A stretch of DNA of 64,000 bases from UBA2767 sp965228625 (GCA_965228625.1 OZ245829.1:4402001-4466000), one strand, 5' to 3'. Counted from the stretch's first letter, positions 17,157 through 26,051 are shown. Notes: generated by a model not told the origin, from the sequence alone. Numbers and translations: made by a program.

Positions 17157-17401
17157 GAGACCTCCTTGAGCCAAGATGGGCGGCAGGAGCCGTTGAGCGC
17201 GGTTCCTGCTCCCGCTTCAACTCCATCATGATTGAACAAGATTTCACGGTTCCCGTGCGGCAAGTCGCCGTGAATTCGAAGACGCACCGGGGCATCGCTG
17301 TCAGGCATATGAATGAATTGCAGTGTCAGACCCGACACCGGGTCCTCGATTACCTGCTCACGGATAGCGCAAATAGCGCCGTTTGGCTTAACCGCCATCA
17401 T
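17153..17401 (-). CDS. Small hypothetical protein of the island
   Basis: An 82-residue protein (81 if the second ATG is used). A good ribosome binding site, AGGAG, lies six bases before the first ATG, which supports a real gene. The sequence has alternating hydrophobic segments (LTLQFIHM, PVRLRIHGDLP, REILFNHDG) that look beta-rich and soluble. I recognise no family. It is convergent with, and overlaps by 4 bp, the GIY-YIG gene. Its 5' flank holds two overlapping inverted repeats (17420-17452), which could bind a repressor. Confidence 0.5.
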   Translation of the reverse strand: MMAVKPNGAICAIREQVIEDPVSGLTLQFIHMPDSDAPVRLRIHGDLPHGNREILFNHDGVEAGAGTALNGSCRPSWLKEVS

Positions 17402-17416
17402 GGATTACTCCTGCGT

Positions 17417-17452
17417 GGTCTAACGCTGTTAGAACTTCCTTCTAACACTGTG
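17417..17452 (-). promoter_or_regulatory. Overlapping inverted repeats upstream of small island gene
   Basis: TCTAAC-gct-GTTAGA and GTTAGAA-cttcc-TTCTAAC overlap and share the central GTTAGA arm, so two mutually exclusive hairpins or two adjacent operator dyads are possible. The 14-mer GGTCTAACGCTGTT at 17417-17430 recurs with one change at 16796-16809, upstream of the GIY-YIG gene. This suggests a shared regulator for the island genes. Confidence 0.4.
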
Positions 17453-17515
17453 AGAATGTCCGCAGCCCCTTAACAAATGATTCTGCATGGTTTTTTCCCG
17501 TCTCGAAAGGCGCGA

Positions 17516-17599
17516 GTGTTTCCGGTCTGTTCCGCGCAGGAGATTCGGCCTTTCGGAGCCCGGGGTCTGCGGACGCCGGCACGCGGCCGTTTGTCAGGA
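17516..17599 (+). repeat. Right copy of 84-bp direct repeat bordering the island
   Basis: It is the partner of 15469-15552 in the same orientation, beginning GTGTTTCCGGTCTGTTCCGC and ending CGTTTGTCAGGA. It ends 7 bp before the recA SOS box, so the native recA promoter region starts here. With the island removed, the hydrolase gene would be followed directly by one copy and then recA. Confidence 0.75.
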
Positions 17600-17606
17600 C
17601 TCTCTT

Positions 17607-17621
17607 GAACACAAGCGGAAC
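17607..17621 (+). promoter_or_regulatory. LexA (SOS) box upstream of recA
   Basis: GAAC-ACAAGCG-GAAC is an exact match to the alphaproteobacterial LexA operator GAAC-N7-GAAC. It overlaps a possible -35 element TTGAAC (17605-17610), where bound LexA would block polymerase. A second near-match, GAAC-N7-GTAC, lies at 17675-17689. Together these indicate damage-inducible recA expression. Confidence 0.85.
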
Positions 17622-17764
17622 ATAACACTAAAAATCACGCGTTATCAGTTTGTTAAGGTCTCTCTTGCAAATTAGAACAAAATATGTACATTGAAGCTCA
17701 GATGCCGGCGCGGCGCGATCAAATTGCCAGTACGGCGCAACCTGTGGAATAAGGAGAGGGACCA

Positions 17765-18913
17765 ATGACAGAACCGGCACTCCGCCTCGTCGAGGGAGAC
17801 AATATGGACAAGGAAAAGGCGCTGTCCGCCGCGCTGGCACAGATCGAGCGGTCATTCGGCAAGGGCTCGGTCATGCGGCTCGGGCAGGGCGAAGCTCTCG
17901 TTGAGGTGGAGGCGATCTCCACCGGGTCTCTCGGCCTCGACATGGCGCTCGGCATCGGCGGCCTGCCGCGCGGGCGCATCGTCGAGATCTACGGGCCGGA
18001 ATCCTCCGGCAAAACCACGCTGGCGCTGCACACCGTGGCCGAGGCGCAGAAAAAAGGCGGCGTGTGCGCCTTCGTCGACGCAGAGCACGCGCTCGATCCG
18101 GTCTACGCCAAGAAGCTCGGCGTCAATGTCGAGGATCTGCTGATTTCCCAGCCCGACACCGGCGAACAGGCGCTCGAGATCGCCGACACGCTGGTGCGCT
18201 CGGGCGCCATCGACGTGCTGGTGATCGACTCCGTCGCCGCGCTTACCCCGCGCGCGGAACTGGAAGGCGAGATGGGGGATTCGCTCCCCGGACTGCAGGC
18301 GCGGCTCATGAGCCAGGCCCTGCGCAAGCTCACCGCCTCGATTTCCAAGTCGCGCTGCATGGTCATCTTCATCAACCAGATCCGCATGAAGATCGGCGTC
18401 ATGTTCGGCTCGCCCGAAACCACTTCCGGCGGCAATGCGCTGAAGTTCTACGCGTCGGTGCGCCTCGACATCCGCCGCATCGGCCAGATCAAGGAACGCG
18501 ACGAGGTCGTCGGCAACCAGACGCGGGTCAAGGTGGTCAAGAACAAGGTGGCGCCGCCGTTCCGCCAGGTCGAGTTCGACATCATGTATGGCGAAGGCAT
18601 TTCCAAGACCGGCGAACTGCTCGATCTCGGCGTCAAGGCCAACGTCGTCGAGAAGTCCGGCTCCTGGTACTCCTACGACTCCACCCGCATCGGGCAGGGC
18701 CGCGAGAACGCCAAGCACTATCTGAAGGAGAACACCGAGTTCGCCGACGAGATCGAGCGCAAGATCCGCGCCGACGCCGGTCTGACTCCGGACGAGTTCG
18801 ACGAGTCGGAACTGGAAGACACAGACGACGATGCCGAAGACGCGCCCAACGTCGAGAAACTCGCCGGCGGCGCGAAACCGCCCAAGGACGAGCCGGAGGC
18901 GAAGACCGGATAG
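17765..18913 (+). CDS. recA: Recombinase RecA
   Basis: A 382-residue cytosolic recombinase that forms filaments on single-stranded DNA, drives strand exchange and promotes LexA self-cleavage. Walker A is GPESSGKTTL, preceded by GLPRGRIVEIY. The catalytic Glu lies in AFVDAEHALDP, and loop L2 lies near MFGSPETTSGGNALKFYASVRLDIRR with the conserved Gln-to-Asn switch region before it. The C-terminus is strongly acidic (ESELEDTDDDAEDAPN), as in other alphaproteobacterial RecAs. The start MTEPALRLVEGDN, with the ribosome site AAGGAGAGGG, matches the usual Hyphomicrobiales N-terminus. It is monocistronic, with an SOS box upstream and a strong terminator downstream. Confidence 0.98.
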   Translation: MTEPALRLVEGDNMDKEKALSAALAQIERSFGKGSVMRLGQGEALVEVEAISTGSLGLDMALGIGGLPRGRIVEIYGPESSGKTTLALHTVAEAQKKGGVCAFVDAEHALDPVYAKKLGVNVEDLLISQPDTGEQALEIADTLVRSGAIDVLVIDSVAALTPRAELEGEMGDSLPGLQARLMSQALRKLTASISKSRCMVIFINQIRMKIGVMFGSPETTSGGNALKFYASVRLDIRRIGQIKERDEVVGNQTRVKVVKNKVAPPFRQVEFDIMYGEGISKTGELLDLGVKANVVEKSGSWYSYDSTRIGQGRENAKHYLKENTEFADEIERKIRADAGLTPDEFDESELEDTDDDAEDAPNVEKLAGGAKPPKDEPEAKTG

Positions 18914-19007
18914 GCTGCCGTCAGAAGGAATTCAGGGCTTACTCCAAGCTCCCCCAAAGAGGGTCGGACCCCAACCCCACACGCACCAGACCCTCCCAAG
19001 CAAGGAC

Positions 19008-19039
19008 CCCGGGCACGACCCCACGTGCCCGGGTTTTTT
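19008..19039 (+). terminator. Rho-independent terminator of recA
   Basis: A perfect 10-bp stem, CCCGGGCACG (19008-19017) with CGTGCCCGGG (19024-19033), has a 6-base loop and is followed by six T. It lies 95 bp after the recA stop codon. Confidence 0.92.
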
Positions 19040-19192
19040 CGTAGCCGTGGCGCTATTCCGCATCCTCTGACCGGCTGGAGGCAAGCCGGCATCGCTGGAC
19101 AGGGGTTGTCGGCAACTTTAAAACCGGCTTGATCCGTGACGCGGCGATGACAGGGCTTGCGTCACCACACTGAATTCAGGCATTTCAGGCAT

Positions 19193-21868
19193 ATGACCGG
19201 CGTCAACGAGATTCGCAAACACTTCCTCGACTATTTCGCGCGCCACGGCCACGAGATCGTCGACTCAAGCCCGCTTGTCCCGCGCAACGATCCCACGTTG
19301 CTGTTCACCAATGCCGGGATGGTGCAGTTCAAGAACGTGTTCACGGGCGCGGAGACGCGTCCCTACAACCGGGCCGTCACCAGCCAGAAGTGCGTGCGCG
19401 CCGGCGGCAAGCACAACGATCTCGACAATGTCGGCTATACGGCACGTCACCACACCTTTTTCGAGATGCTGGGGAACTTTTCCTTCGGTGACTATTTCAA
19501 GGATGTCGCCATCGAGCTCGCCTGGAACCTGGTCACCAAGGATTTCGGCCTCGATCCCAAGCGTCTGCTGGTCACCGTCTACGCCGAGGACGATCAGGCC
19601 TTCGATCTGTGGAAGAAGATTGCCGGGCTGCCGGAGGACAAGATCCTGCGAATCCCCACATCGGACAATTTCTGGGCCATGGGGGACACCGGACCCTGTG
19701 GACCGTGTTCGGAGATCTTCTTCGACCATGGCGAACACATTGCCGGGGGGCCGCCCGGATCGCCCGACGAGGACGGCGACCGGTTCATCGAGATCTGGAA
19801 CCTGGTCTTCATGCAGTTCGAGCAGGTGACGCCGGATGAGCGGGTCGATCTGCCCAAGCCGTCGATCGACACTGGGATGGGGCTCGAGCGCATCTCGGCC
19901 GTCCTGCAGGGCACCCACGACAACTACGAGATCGATTTGTTCACCGCGCTGATTGCGGCGTCGGAAGATGAGACCGGCGTCGCGGCCAAGGGCGAGCACA
20001 AGGCGAGCCACCGTGTGATCGCCGATCACCTGCGCGCCTCGTCGTTCCTGATTTCCGATGGTGTATTGCCGTCGAACGAGGGGCGCGGCTACGTGCTCCG
20101 CCGCATCATGCGCCGTGGCATGCGCCACGCACACCTGCTCGGCGCCAGGGAACCGCTGATGCACAAGCTGGTGCCGGTGCTGGTGCGCGAGATGGGACAG
20201 GCCTTCCCGGAGCTCGTGCGCGCCGAACCCCTGGTCACGGAGACGCTGCATCTGGAGGAAACACGCTTCCGCAAGACGCTGGAACGCGGCATCCAGTTGC
20301 TCGACGAGGCGTCCGGCGATCTGAAGTTCGGCGATACCATGTCCGGCGATGTGGCGTTCAAGCTCTATGACACCTACGGCTTCCCGCTCGACCTGACGCA
20401 GGACGCGCTCAAGTCGCGCGGCATCGAGGTTGACCTCAGCCAGTTCGACGCGGCGATGGAGAAGCAACGGGAGGATGCGCGCAAGGCCTGGGCCGGTTCC
20501 GGCGACACCGCCACCGAGCAGGTCTGGTTCGACCTGAAAGAGGAGCACGGCGCAACCGAGTTCCTCGGCTACGAAACCGAAACGGCCGAAGGCGAAATCC
20601 TCGCCCTGGTGAAAGACGGCAAACCGGCCGGGACACTGACCAAGGGGGACGAGGGCACCCTGATCCTCAACCAGACGCCGTTCTATGGCGAGTCCGGCGG
20701 CCAGATCGGCGACCGCGGCGTCATCACGACGGCAGAGGGCGCACGGTTCCGCGTGCACGACACCCAGAAACGGGCGGGCGACCTGTTCGTCCATATCGGC
20801 ATCGTCGAGGAGGGGACGTTGTCTCCGGGAGAGGCGGCGGAACTCGACGTCGATCACGGCGCACGCACCGCGACCCGCGCCAACCACTCCGCGACGCATC
20901 TGCTGCATGAGGCGCTGCGCGAGGTGCTGGGCACCCACGTGGCGCAGAAGGGATCGCTGGTCGAACCGACGCGGCTGCGCTTCGATTTCTCCCATCCCAA
21001 ACCGATGAGTGCGGACGAGATCGCGCGCGTCGAGGATATGGCCAATGCCATCGTCCTGCAGAACCAGGCGGTCGAGACGCGGCTGATGGACGTGGATGAC
21101 GCGATCGAGGCCGGGGCGCTCGCCCTGTTCGGCGAGAAATACGGCGAGGAAGTGCGCGTGGTGTCGATGGGCACCGGCATTGAAGGCGACCACGCGGGAA
21201 AGACCTATTCGGTCGAGCTGTGCGGCGGCACCCATGTGCGGCGCACCGGCGATATCGGCCTCGTCAAGATCATCGCAGAGGGCGCGGTCGCGGCCGGTGT
21301 GCGCCGTATCGAGGCGCTGACCGGTGAGGGCGCGCGCGGCTACCTGACGGGGCAGGATACCCGCCTGCGCGAGGCGGCGGAACTGCTGCGCATCAAGGCG
21401 GACGATCTGGTACCGCGCATCGAACAGCTTCTTGATGAGCGCAAGAAGCTGGAACGCGCGGCAGCGGAAGCCCGCAAACAGCTCGCGCTCGGCGGCGGCG
21501 GCAATGGCGGCGACGACGCTGTCCAGACGCTCGGTGACGTGAAACTGCTTGCTCGCAAGATCGAGGGCGTATCGCCCAAGGATCTGCGCGGGCTGGTCGA
21601 CGACGGCAAGAAACAGATCGGCTCGGGCATCGTCGCCATCATCGGCGTCAATGATGAAGGCAAGGCGGGCATCGTCGTCGGCGTCACGGACGACCTGACG
21701 TCGAGCTACAGCGCGGTGGACCTGGTCAAGACCGGCGCGGAGGCGCTCGGCGGAAAGGGCGGCGGGGGACGTCCCGACATGGCGCAGGCGGGCGGACCGG
21801 ATGCCGCCAAGGCGGACGCCGCGCTTGAGGCCATTGCCCAGGCGCTCAGCGAGCAGGCGGGTGCCTGA
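19193..21868 (+). CDS. alaS: Alanyl-tRNA synthetase
   Basis: An 891-residue class II synthetase that charges tRNA-Ala and edits mischarged Ser and Gly. The start at MTGVNEIRKHFLDYF matches the family; an in-frame ATG 12 codons earlier is unlikely. Motif 1 is near SSPLVPRNDPTLLFTNAGMVQFK, motif 2 near KCVRAGGKHNDLDNVG, and motif 3 near IDTGMGLERI. PSNEGRGYVLRRIMRR belongs to the tRNA-binding domain. The editing domain has the zinc ligands NHSATHLLH (HxxxH) and CGGTHV. The C-terminal oligomerisation (C-Ala) domain is present up to residue 891. Full length. The downstream channel gene overlaps its last codons by 8 bp. Confidence 0.97.
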   Translation: MTGVNEIRKHFLDYFARHGHEIVDSSPLVPRNDPTLLFTNAGMVQFKNVFTGAETRPYNRAVTSQKCVRAGGKHNDLDNVGYTARHHTFFEMLGNFSFGDYFKDVAIELAWNLVTKDFGLDPKRLLVTVYAEDDQAFDLWKKIAGLPEDKILRIPTSDNFWAMGDTGPCGPCSEIFFDHGEHIAGGPPGSPDEDGDRFIEIWNLVFMQFEQVTPDERVDLPKPSIDTGMGLERISAVLQGTHDNYEIDLFTALIAASEDETGVAAKGEHKASHRVIADHLRASSFLISDGVLPSNEGRGYVLRRIMRRGMRHAHLLGAREPLMHKLVPVLVREMGQAFPELVRAEPLVTETLHLEETRFRKTLERGIQLLDEASGDLKFGDTMSGDVAFKLYDTYGFPLDLTQDALKSRGIEVDLSQFDAAMEKQREDARKAWAGSGDTATEQVWFDLKEEHGATEFLGYETETAEGEILALVKDGKPAGTLTKGDEGTLILNQTPFYGESGGQIGDRGVITTAEGARFRVHDTQKRAGDLFVHIGIVEEGTLSPGEAAELDVDHGARTATRANHSATHLLHEALREVLGTHVAQKGSLVEPTRLRFDFSHPKPMSADEIARVEDMANAIVLQNQAVETRLMDVDDAIEAGALALFGEKYGEEVRVVSMGTGIEGDHAGKTYSVELCGGTHVRRTGDIGLVKIIAEGAVAAGVRRIEALTGEGARGYLTGQDTRLREAAELLRIKADDLVPRIEQLLDERKKLERAAAEARKQLALGGGGNGGDDAVQTLGDVKLLARKIEGVSPKDLRGLVDDGKKQIGSGIVAIIGVNDEGKAGIVVGVTDDLTSSYSAVDLVKTGAEALGGKGGGGRPDMAQAGGPDAAKADAALEAIAQALSEQAGA

Positions 21869-23072
21869 CCCTTCGATCCCCAGAAGCGTGACCGGCCTTC
21901 GCGGGCCGGCCAGTCTGCGCCAGCGCGTCCACGACATCCTCGAATACGGGTCCGACTTCGATCCGCTGGCGAAGGGCATCAACGCTGCTCTCGTGGCGCT
22001 CATCGTCATGAACGTGATCGCGTTCGCCGCTGGGACCGTACCGCACATCTATGACACCTATGGCGACGCGCTTGATCTGTTCAACGTCGTGTCCGTGATC
22101 ATCTTCACGATCGAATATGTGCTGCGGCTGTGGAGCTGCGTTGAGGTGCCGATGCTCCATGCCTTGCCGGCGTGGCGCGCGCGGCTGAGATTCGCCGTGC
22201 GCCCGCTGCTGATCATCGACCTCCTCGCGATCGCGCCGTTCTATCTGGCGTTTCTGTTCAGCATCGATCTGCGCGTGCTGCGAATTCTCAGGCTGTTCCG
22301 GTTCCTCAAACTGGCGCGCTACTCGCCGGGCCTGGTTGCCCTCGGGCGTGTCATCTCGAACGAGCGGCGTGCGCTCTATGGCGCGTTGCTGGTCATGCTG
22401 ACGCTGCTGGTCTTTGCGTCGACGGGGATCTATTTCATCGAACGCGAGGCGCAACCGGACGCCTTCGGCAGCATTCCCGCCGCGGCCTGGTGGGCGCTCG
22501 CGACGTTGACCACGGTGGGTTACGGCGATGTCGTTCCCGTAACGCATTTCGGCAAGATGTTCGGCGGACTGATGATGTTGTTCGGGCTCGGCATGTTCGC
22601 GCTGCCGATCGGCATCCTCGCAACGGGGTTCAGCCGCGAGGCCAACCGCCGCGAGTTCGTGATCAGTTGGGGCATGGTCGCCAGCGTTCCGATCTTCTCG
22701 CATCTGAAGGCAGGCACGGTCGCGCAGATCGGCGCGCTGCTCTATTCGCGCACCTACCATACCGGGCAGCCGATCATGCGCATCGGCGAGGACGCCGACG
22801 CCATGTACATCATTGCCTCAGGCGAGGTGGTGGTCGAGCTGGAAAACGAGCAGATTCGCCTGGGGGAGGGCGAGTTCTTCGGCGAGATGGCGCTATTGTA
22901 CCGGCGGCGGCGCGAGCACAATGTCACGGCGGTGACGAACTGCCGCCTCCTGGTGCTCGAAAAGGAGGATTTCGAGAACCTTTGCCACCGCGAGCCGGAA
23001 CTGCTCACGGAGGTGCGTGCCATCGCCGAGGCACGACGCAAAGAGGACGAGAAACAGAAAACCCAGCCATAA
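21861..23072 (+). CDS. Cyclic-nucleotide-gated-type K+ channel
   Basis: A 403-residue inner-membrane channel of the MloK1 type, from a GTG that overlaps the alaS stop by 8 bp; an in-frame start at 21801 would lie inside alaS. Six membrane segments are visible. S4 carries spaced Arg (RVLRILRLFRFLKLAR), and the pore has the K+ selectivity filter TLTTVGYGDVVP before S6. A cyclic-nucleotide-binding fold occupies about residues 290-395, with GEFFGEMALLYRRRREHNVTA as the phosphate-binding cassette. The expected Arg is present, but the small residues that follow it in cAMP-binding channels (R-x-A-T/S) are His-Asn here, so ligand binding may be altered or lost. The role is probably K+ flux under a second messenger, or voltage. 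Translational coupling to alaS looks incidental. Confidence 0.85.
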   Translation: MPDPSIPRSVTGLRGPASLRQRVHDILEYGSDFDPLAKGINAALVALIVMNVIAFAAGTVPHIYDTYGDALDLFNVVSVIIFTIEYVLRLWSCVEVPMLHALPAWRARLRFAVRPLLIIDLLAIAPFYLAFLFSIDLRVLRILRLFRFLKLARYSPGLVALGRVISNERRALYGALLVMLTLLVFASTGIYFIEREAQPDAFGSIPAAAWWALATLTTVGYGDVVPVTHFGKMFGGLMMLFGLGMFALPIGILATGFSREANRREFVISWGMVASVPIFSHLKAGTVAQIGALLYSRTYHTGQPIMRIGEDADAMYIIASGEVVVELENEQIRLGEGEFFGEMALLYRRRREHNVTAVTNCRLLVLEKEDFENLCHREPELLTEVRAIAEARRKEDEKQKTQP

Positions 23073-23103
23073 GTGTGAGTGCGACGGCTGGTTTGTCCTG
23101 GCG

Positions 23104-24318
23104 TCAGCTCATCGCCTTCTGCAGGTTCTCATCGATCTTGTCGAGGAAGCCCGTGGTCGAAAGCCAGGCCTGCTCGTCTCCCACCAGCAGCGCCAGGTCC
23201 TTGGTCATCGACCCGGACTCGATGGTGTCGACGACGACCTTCTCCAGGGTCTCGGCGAAATTCGCCAGGTCGGCATTGTCATCGAGCTTGGCGCGATGCT
23301 TCAGCCCGCGCGTCCACGCGAAGATCGACGCCGTTGAATTGGTTGATGTCTCCTCGCCCTTCTGATGCGCACGGTAGTGGCGCGTCACGGTCCCGTGCGC
23401 GGCCTCCGATTCCACCACATCACCCTCCGGTGTCATCAGCACGCTGGTCATCAGGCCGAGCGAGCCGAACCCCTGCGCCACCGTGTCGGACTGCACGTCG
23501 CCGTCATAGTTCTTGCACGCCCAGACGAAGCCGCCCGACCATTTGAGCGCGGCCGCCACCATATCGTCGATCAGCCGGTGCTCGTAGGTGATGCCGGCGT
23601 CGTCGAACTTGGCCACGAATTCGTCGTCGAAGACTTCCTGGAACAGGTCCTTGAAGCGTCCGTCATAAGCCTTGAGGATCGTGTTCTTGGTCGACATGTA
23701 GAGCGGGTATTTGCGCGTCAGCGCGTAGTTCATGCTGGCGCGGGCGAAGTCGCGGATCGAGTCGTCGAGATTGTACATGGACAGCGCGACGCCGCCGCCG
23801 GGAAAGTCATACACCTCCTGCTCGATCTTTTCCGATCCGTCCTCGGCTTCCCACTTGATCGTCATCTTGCCCTTGCCCGGCACCACGAAATCCGTGGCCC
23901 GGTACTGATCGCCGAAAGCGTGACGGCCGATGATCATCGGCTGCGTCCAGCCGGGTACAAGCCGGGGGACGTTCTGGCAGATGATCGGCTCGCGGAAGAT
24001 GACGCCGCCGAGGATGTTGCGGATGGTTCCGTTGGGCGAGCGCCACATTTTCTTGAGGCCGAACTCCTCGACGCGGTCCTCGTCCGGGGTGATCGTGGCG
24101 CACTTGACGCCAACGCCGTACTTCTTGATGGCCTCCGCGGCATCGATCGTCACCTGGTCGTCGGTTTCGTCGCGATGTTCGATGCCGAGGTCGTAATACT
24201 TCAGATCAATGTCGAGATAGGGGTGGATCAGCTTCTCCTTGATGAACTTCCAGATGATCCGGGTCATCTCGTCGCCGTCGAGTTCAACGACCGGGTTTTC
24301 GACTTTGATCTTGGCCAT
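23104..24318 (-). CDS. icd: NADP-dependent isocitrate dehydrogenase
   Basis: A 404-residue cytosolic enzyme that oxidatively decarboxylates isocitrate to 2-oxoglutarate in the TCA cycle, making NADPH. The N-terminus MAKIKVENPVVELDGDEMTRIIW and the SPNGTIRNILGGVIFREPI stretch (phosphorylatable-Ser/substrate site) match the eukaryote-like dimeric type found in alphaproteobacteria. The metal-binding aspartates lie in TYEHRLIDDMVAAALKWSGGFVWACKNYDGDVQSD, and the NADP-binding motif is GTVTRHYRAHQKGEETSTNS. Full length. It is convergent with the channel gene (31-bp gap) and divergent from the methyltransferase gene. Confidence 0.97.
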   Translation of the reverse strand: MAKIKVENPVVELDGDEMTRIIWKFIKEKLIHPYLDIDLKYYDLGIEHRDETDDQVTIDAAEAIKKYGVGVKCATITPDEDRVEEFGLKKMWRSPNGTIRNILGGVIFREPIICQNVPRLVPGWTQPMIIGRHAFGDQYRATDFVVPGKGKMTIKWEAEDGSEKIEQEVYDFPGGGVALSMYNLDDSIRDFARASMNYALTRKYPLYMSTKNTILKAYDGRFKDLFQEVFDDEFVAKFDDAGITYEHRLIDDMVAAALKWSGGFVWACKNYDGDVQSDTVAQGFGSLGLMTSVLMTPEGDVVESEAAHGTVTRHYRAHQKGEETSTNSTASIFAWTRGLKHRAKLDDNADLANFAETLEKVVVDTIESGSMTKDLALLVGDEQAWLSTTGFLDKIDENLQKAMS

Positions 24319-24533
24319 CTTGTTTCGGTCTCCGCGATGAAAGGGTGTCTGAATTGCGCATCACCGAAGGTCCTGAGCGTGATGCGGCTAGATTGTGTGA
24401 GCGCGAGGTGGTTGCGAATGCGGCCCCCCTATAGCATTGTGCCGGGCCGTTAGGAAGGAGCCGAAAGGCGAAAAATCGTCGCCTGCAAGTGTGTCGCGGC
24501 CAGCCAGCGGACCGTATTGAATTGGCGTGAAAA

Positions 24534-25367
24534 ATGGCGTCCACCTCCGGAACAGACTCCGAAGCTTCCACACGCGCCGAAAAGGCGAAATCCGCCACGC
24601 CGGCGATCGTTCTCGTCAAGCCCCAGCTTGGCCAGAACATCGGCATGACGGCCCGGGCCATGGCCAATTTTGCGCTTGCCGACCTGCGCCTCGTGGCGCC
24701 GCGCGACGGCTGGCCAAACCCTGAAGCTCAGTCCGCCGCGGCGGGTGCCGACGGCGTATTGAACGAGGCCGGGATTTTTGAAGGAACCGCGGCGGCCATC
24801 ACCGACCTGAACTATGTGTGTGCAACCACGGCACGGACCCGTGACACAGTGAAGCACGTTCTCTCGCCGGCGAGCGCGGCCGCGGAGCTGCGCAGCCGGA
24901 TTGCGGAGGGCCAGAAGTGCGGCATTCTGTTCGGGTCGGAACAGTCGGGCCTCGACAATGACGACGTTGCCCTGGCGGATGCGCTCGTCATGGCGCCGGT
25001 CAATCCGAAATTCGCGTCCCTCAATCTGGCGCAGGCGGTTCTGATCGTCGCGTATGAGTGGTTCCGGCAAGCGGAAGGCGGGGTTCTGGGACGTCAGACG
25101 GAATTTGACGGTCCGGCGCGGGAGGGCATGCAGATGCATCGTACGCGCCCGGCCACCCGTGCCGAACTGGTCGCCTTCTTCGAGCATCTCGAGGGCGAGC
25201 TCGATGCCGCGGGGTTTCTCTATCCGCCGGAGAAGCGCCCGCAGATGGTGCAAAACCTGCGCAATCTGTTCCTGCGGGCAGGCGCGACGGAGCAGGAGGT
25301 TCGAACCCTGCGCGGCGTCGTTTCGTCCCTGACACGCGCGCGCAAGGCAAGACAGGACGTGCCTTAG
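24534..25367 (+). CDS. trmJ: SpoU-family RNA methyltransferase, TrmJ-like
   Basis: A 277-residue protein. After a short polar N-terminus it has the TrmJ/SpoU SPOUT fold: PAIVLVKPQLGQNIGMTARAMANFAL (motif 1 with the catalytic Asn and Arg), CGILFGSEQSGLDNDDVALAD (motif 2, Glu and Gly for SAM binding) and PKFASLNLAQAVLIVAYEW (motif 3 with the S-LN knot). TrmJ 2'-O-methylates position 32 of tRNA anticodon loops. The C-terminal about 90 residues form the usual helical extension (LEGELDAAGFLYPPEKRPQMVQNLRNLFLRA). The start is taken at MASTSGTDSE; the exact Met is uncertain, since no strong ribosome site is visible. Confidence 0.88.
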   Translation: MASTSGTDSEASTRAEKAKSATPAIVLVKPQLGQNIGMTARAMANFALADLRLVAPRDGWPNPEAQSAAAGADGVLNEAGIFEGTAAAITDLNYVCATTARTRDTVKHVLSPASAAAELRSRIAEGQKCGILFGSEQSGLDNDDVALADALVMAPVNPKFASLNLAQAVLIVAYEWFRQAEGGVLGRQTEFDGPAREGMQMHRTRPATRAELVAFFEHLEGELDAAGFLYPPEKRPQMVQNLRNLFLRAGATEQEVRTLRGVVSSLTRARKARQDVP

Positions 25368-25442
25368 TTCCGCCCCGATTTTGGGGTTGCGATGGCGGTT
25401 AAAGTTGTTAGCTTGCCGCCCACAAAGACGCGAGGACGGAGA

Positions 25443-26051
25443 ATGACGAAGAAACTGTTGCGTTTGATTTGCGCCGGTGCGCTCGGTCTCGGGCTCGGCC
25501 TCTCTTCCGGCACCGGTATGACGGTTGCGGCACAAACGACGGCGGGTCCTCAGGCGAAGCCGCCGGAGGAACAAACGGAAAAGAAGAAGCCGAGCGATCG
25601 CGCGGTGCGGGTGATCATGGGCTACGCATTCGCCGCCCTGCCGGAATCCGTGCCGAAGCGCGACGGGAGCACCGTGAAACTGGAACGTGACGAGCCGCTC
25701 AAGTTCATGATCCCGATCGAGGACGCGCGCCGCATCATCCGCCATGCGTCCTTGTCCGCACGCGCCGACCTGTGCGGAATGAAGGACCTCGAGCGTGAGC
25801 ACTTCGGCAACATCATGAAGCATGAAAGGGCGGTTCATAAGTGGACGTCCTACCAGTTCATCTTCATCGAGTTGCTGCACGCGACCACCGGCCTCATCAT
25901 GACCGGCAGCATTCAGGCCGGTGACGAGGCTGAGAAGCCGGACGACGAAACCAAGGACGTGAGAAAAGAGTATGTCTGCTCGCCCCAGGAGCGCGAACGC
26001 GTGAAGTCGGAGGTGCAGGCGGACATCAAGGCGCTGGCATCCGCGCAGTAG
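25443..26051 (+). CDS. Hypothetical exported protein
   Basis: A 202-residue protein from MTKKLLRLICAGALGLGLGLSS, a clear Sec signal peptide, with cleavage probably after VAAQT; an upstream in-frame ATG lacks this. The mature part is charged and helical. It has one Cys in SARADLCGMKDLEREHFG and another in KEYVCSPQERERVK. I know similar proteins only as conserved hypotheticals in Hyphomicrobiales and recognise no domain. It is probably periplasmic. It sits between trmJ and the rpsD leader, on the same strand, with its own short purine-rich ribosome site. Confidence 0.72.
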   Translation: MTKKLLRLICAGALGLGLGLSSGTGMTVAAQTTAGPQAKPPEEQTEKKKPSDRAVRVIMGYAFAALPESVPKRDGSTVKLERDEPLKFMIPIEDARRIIRHASLSARADLCGMKDLEREHFGNIMKHERAVHKWTSYQFIFIELLHATTGLIMTGSIQAGDEAEKPDDETKDVRKEYVCSPQERERVKSEVQADIKALASAQ

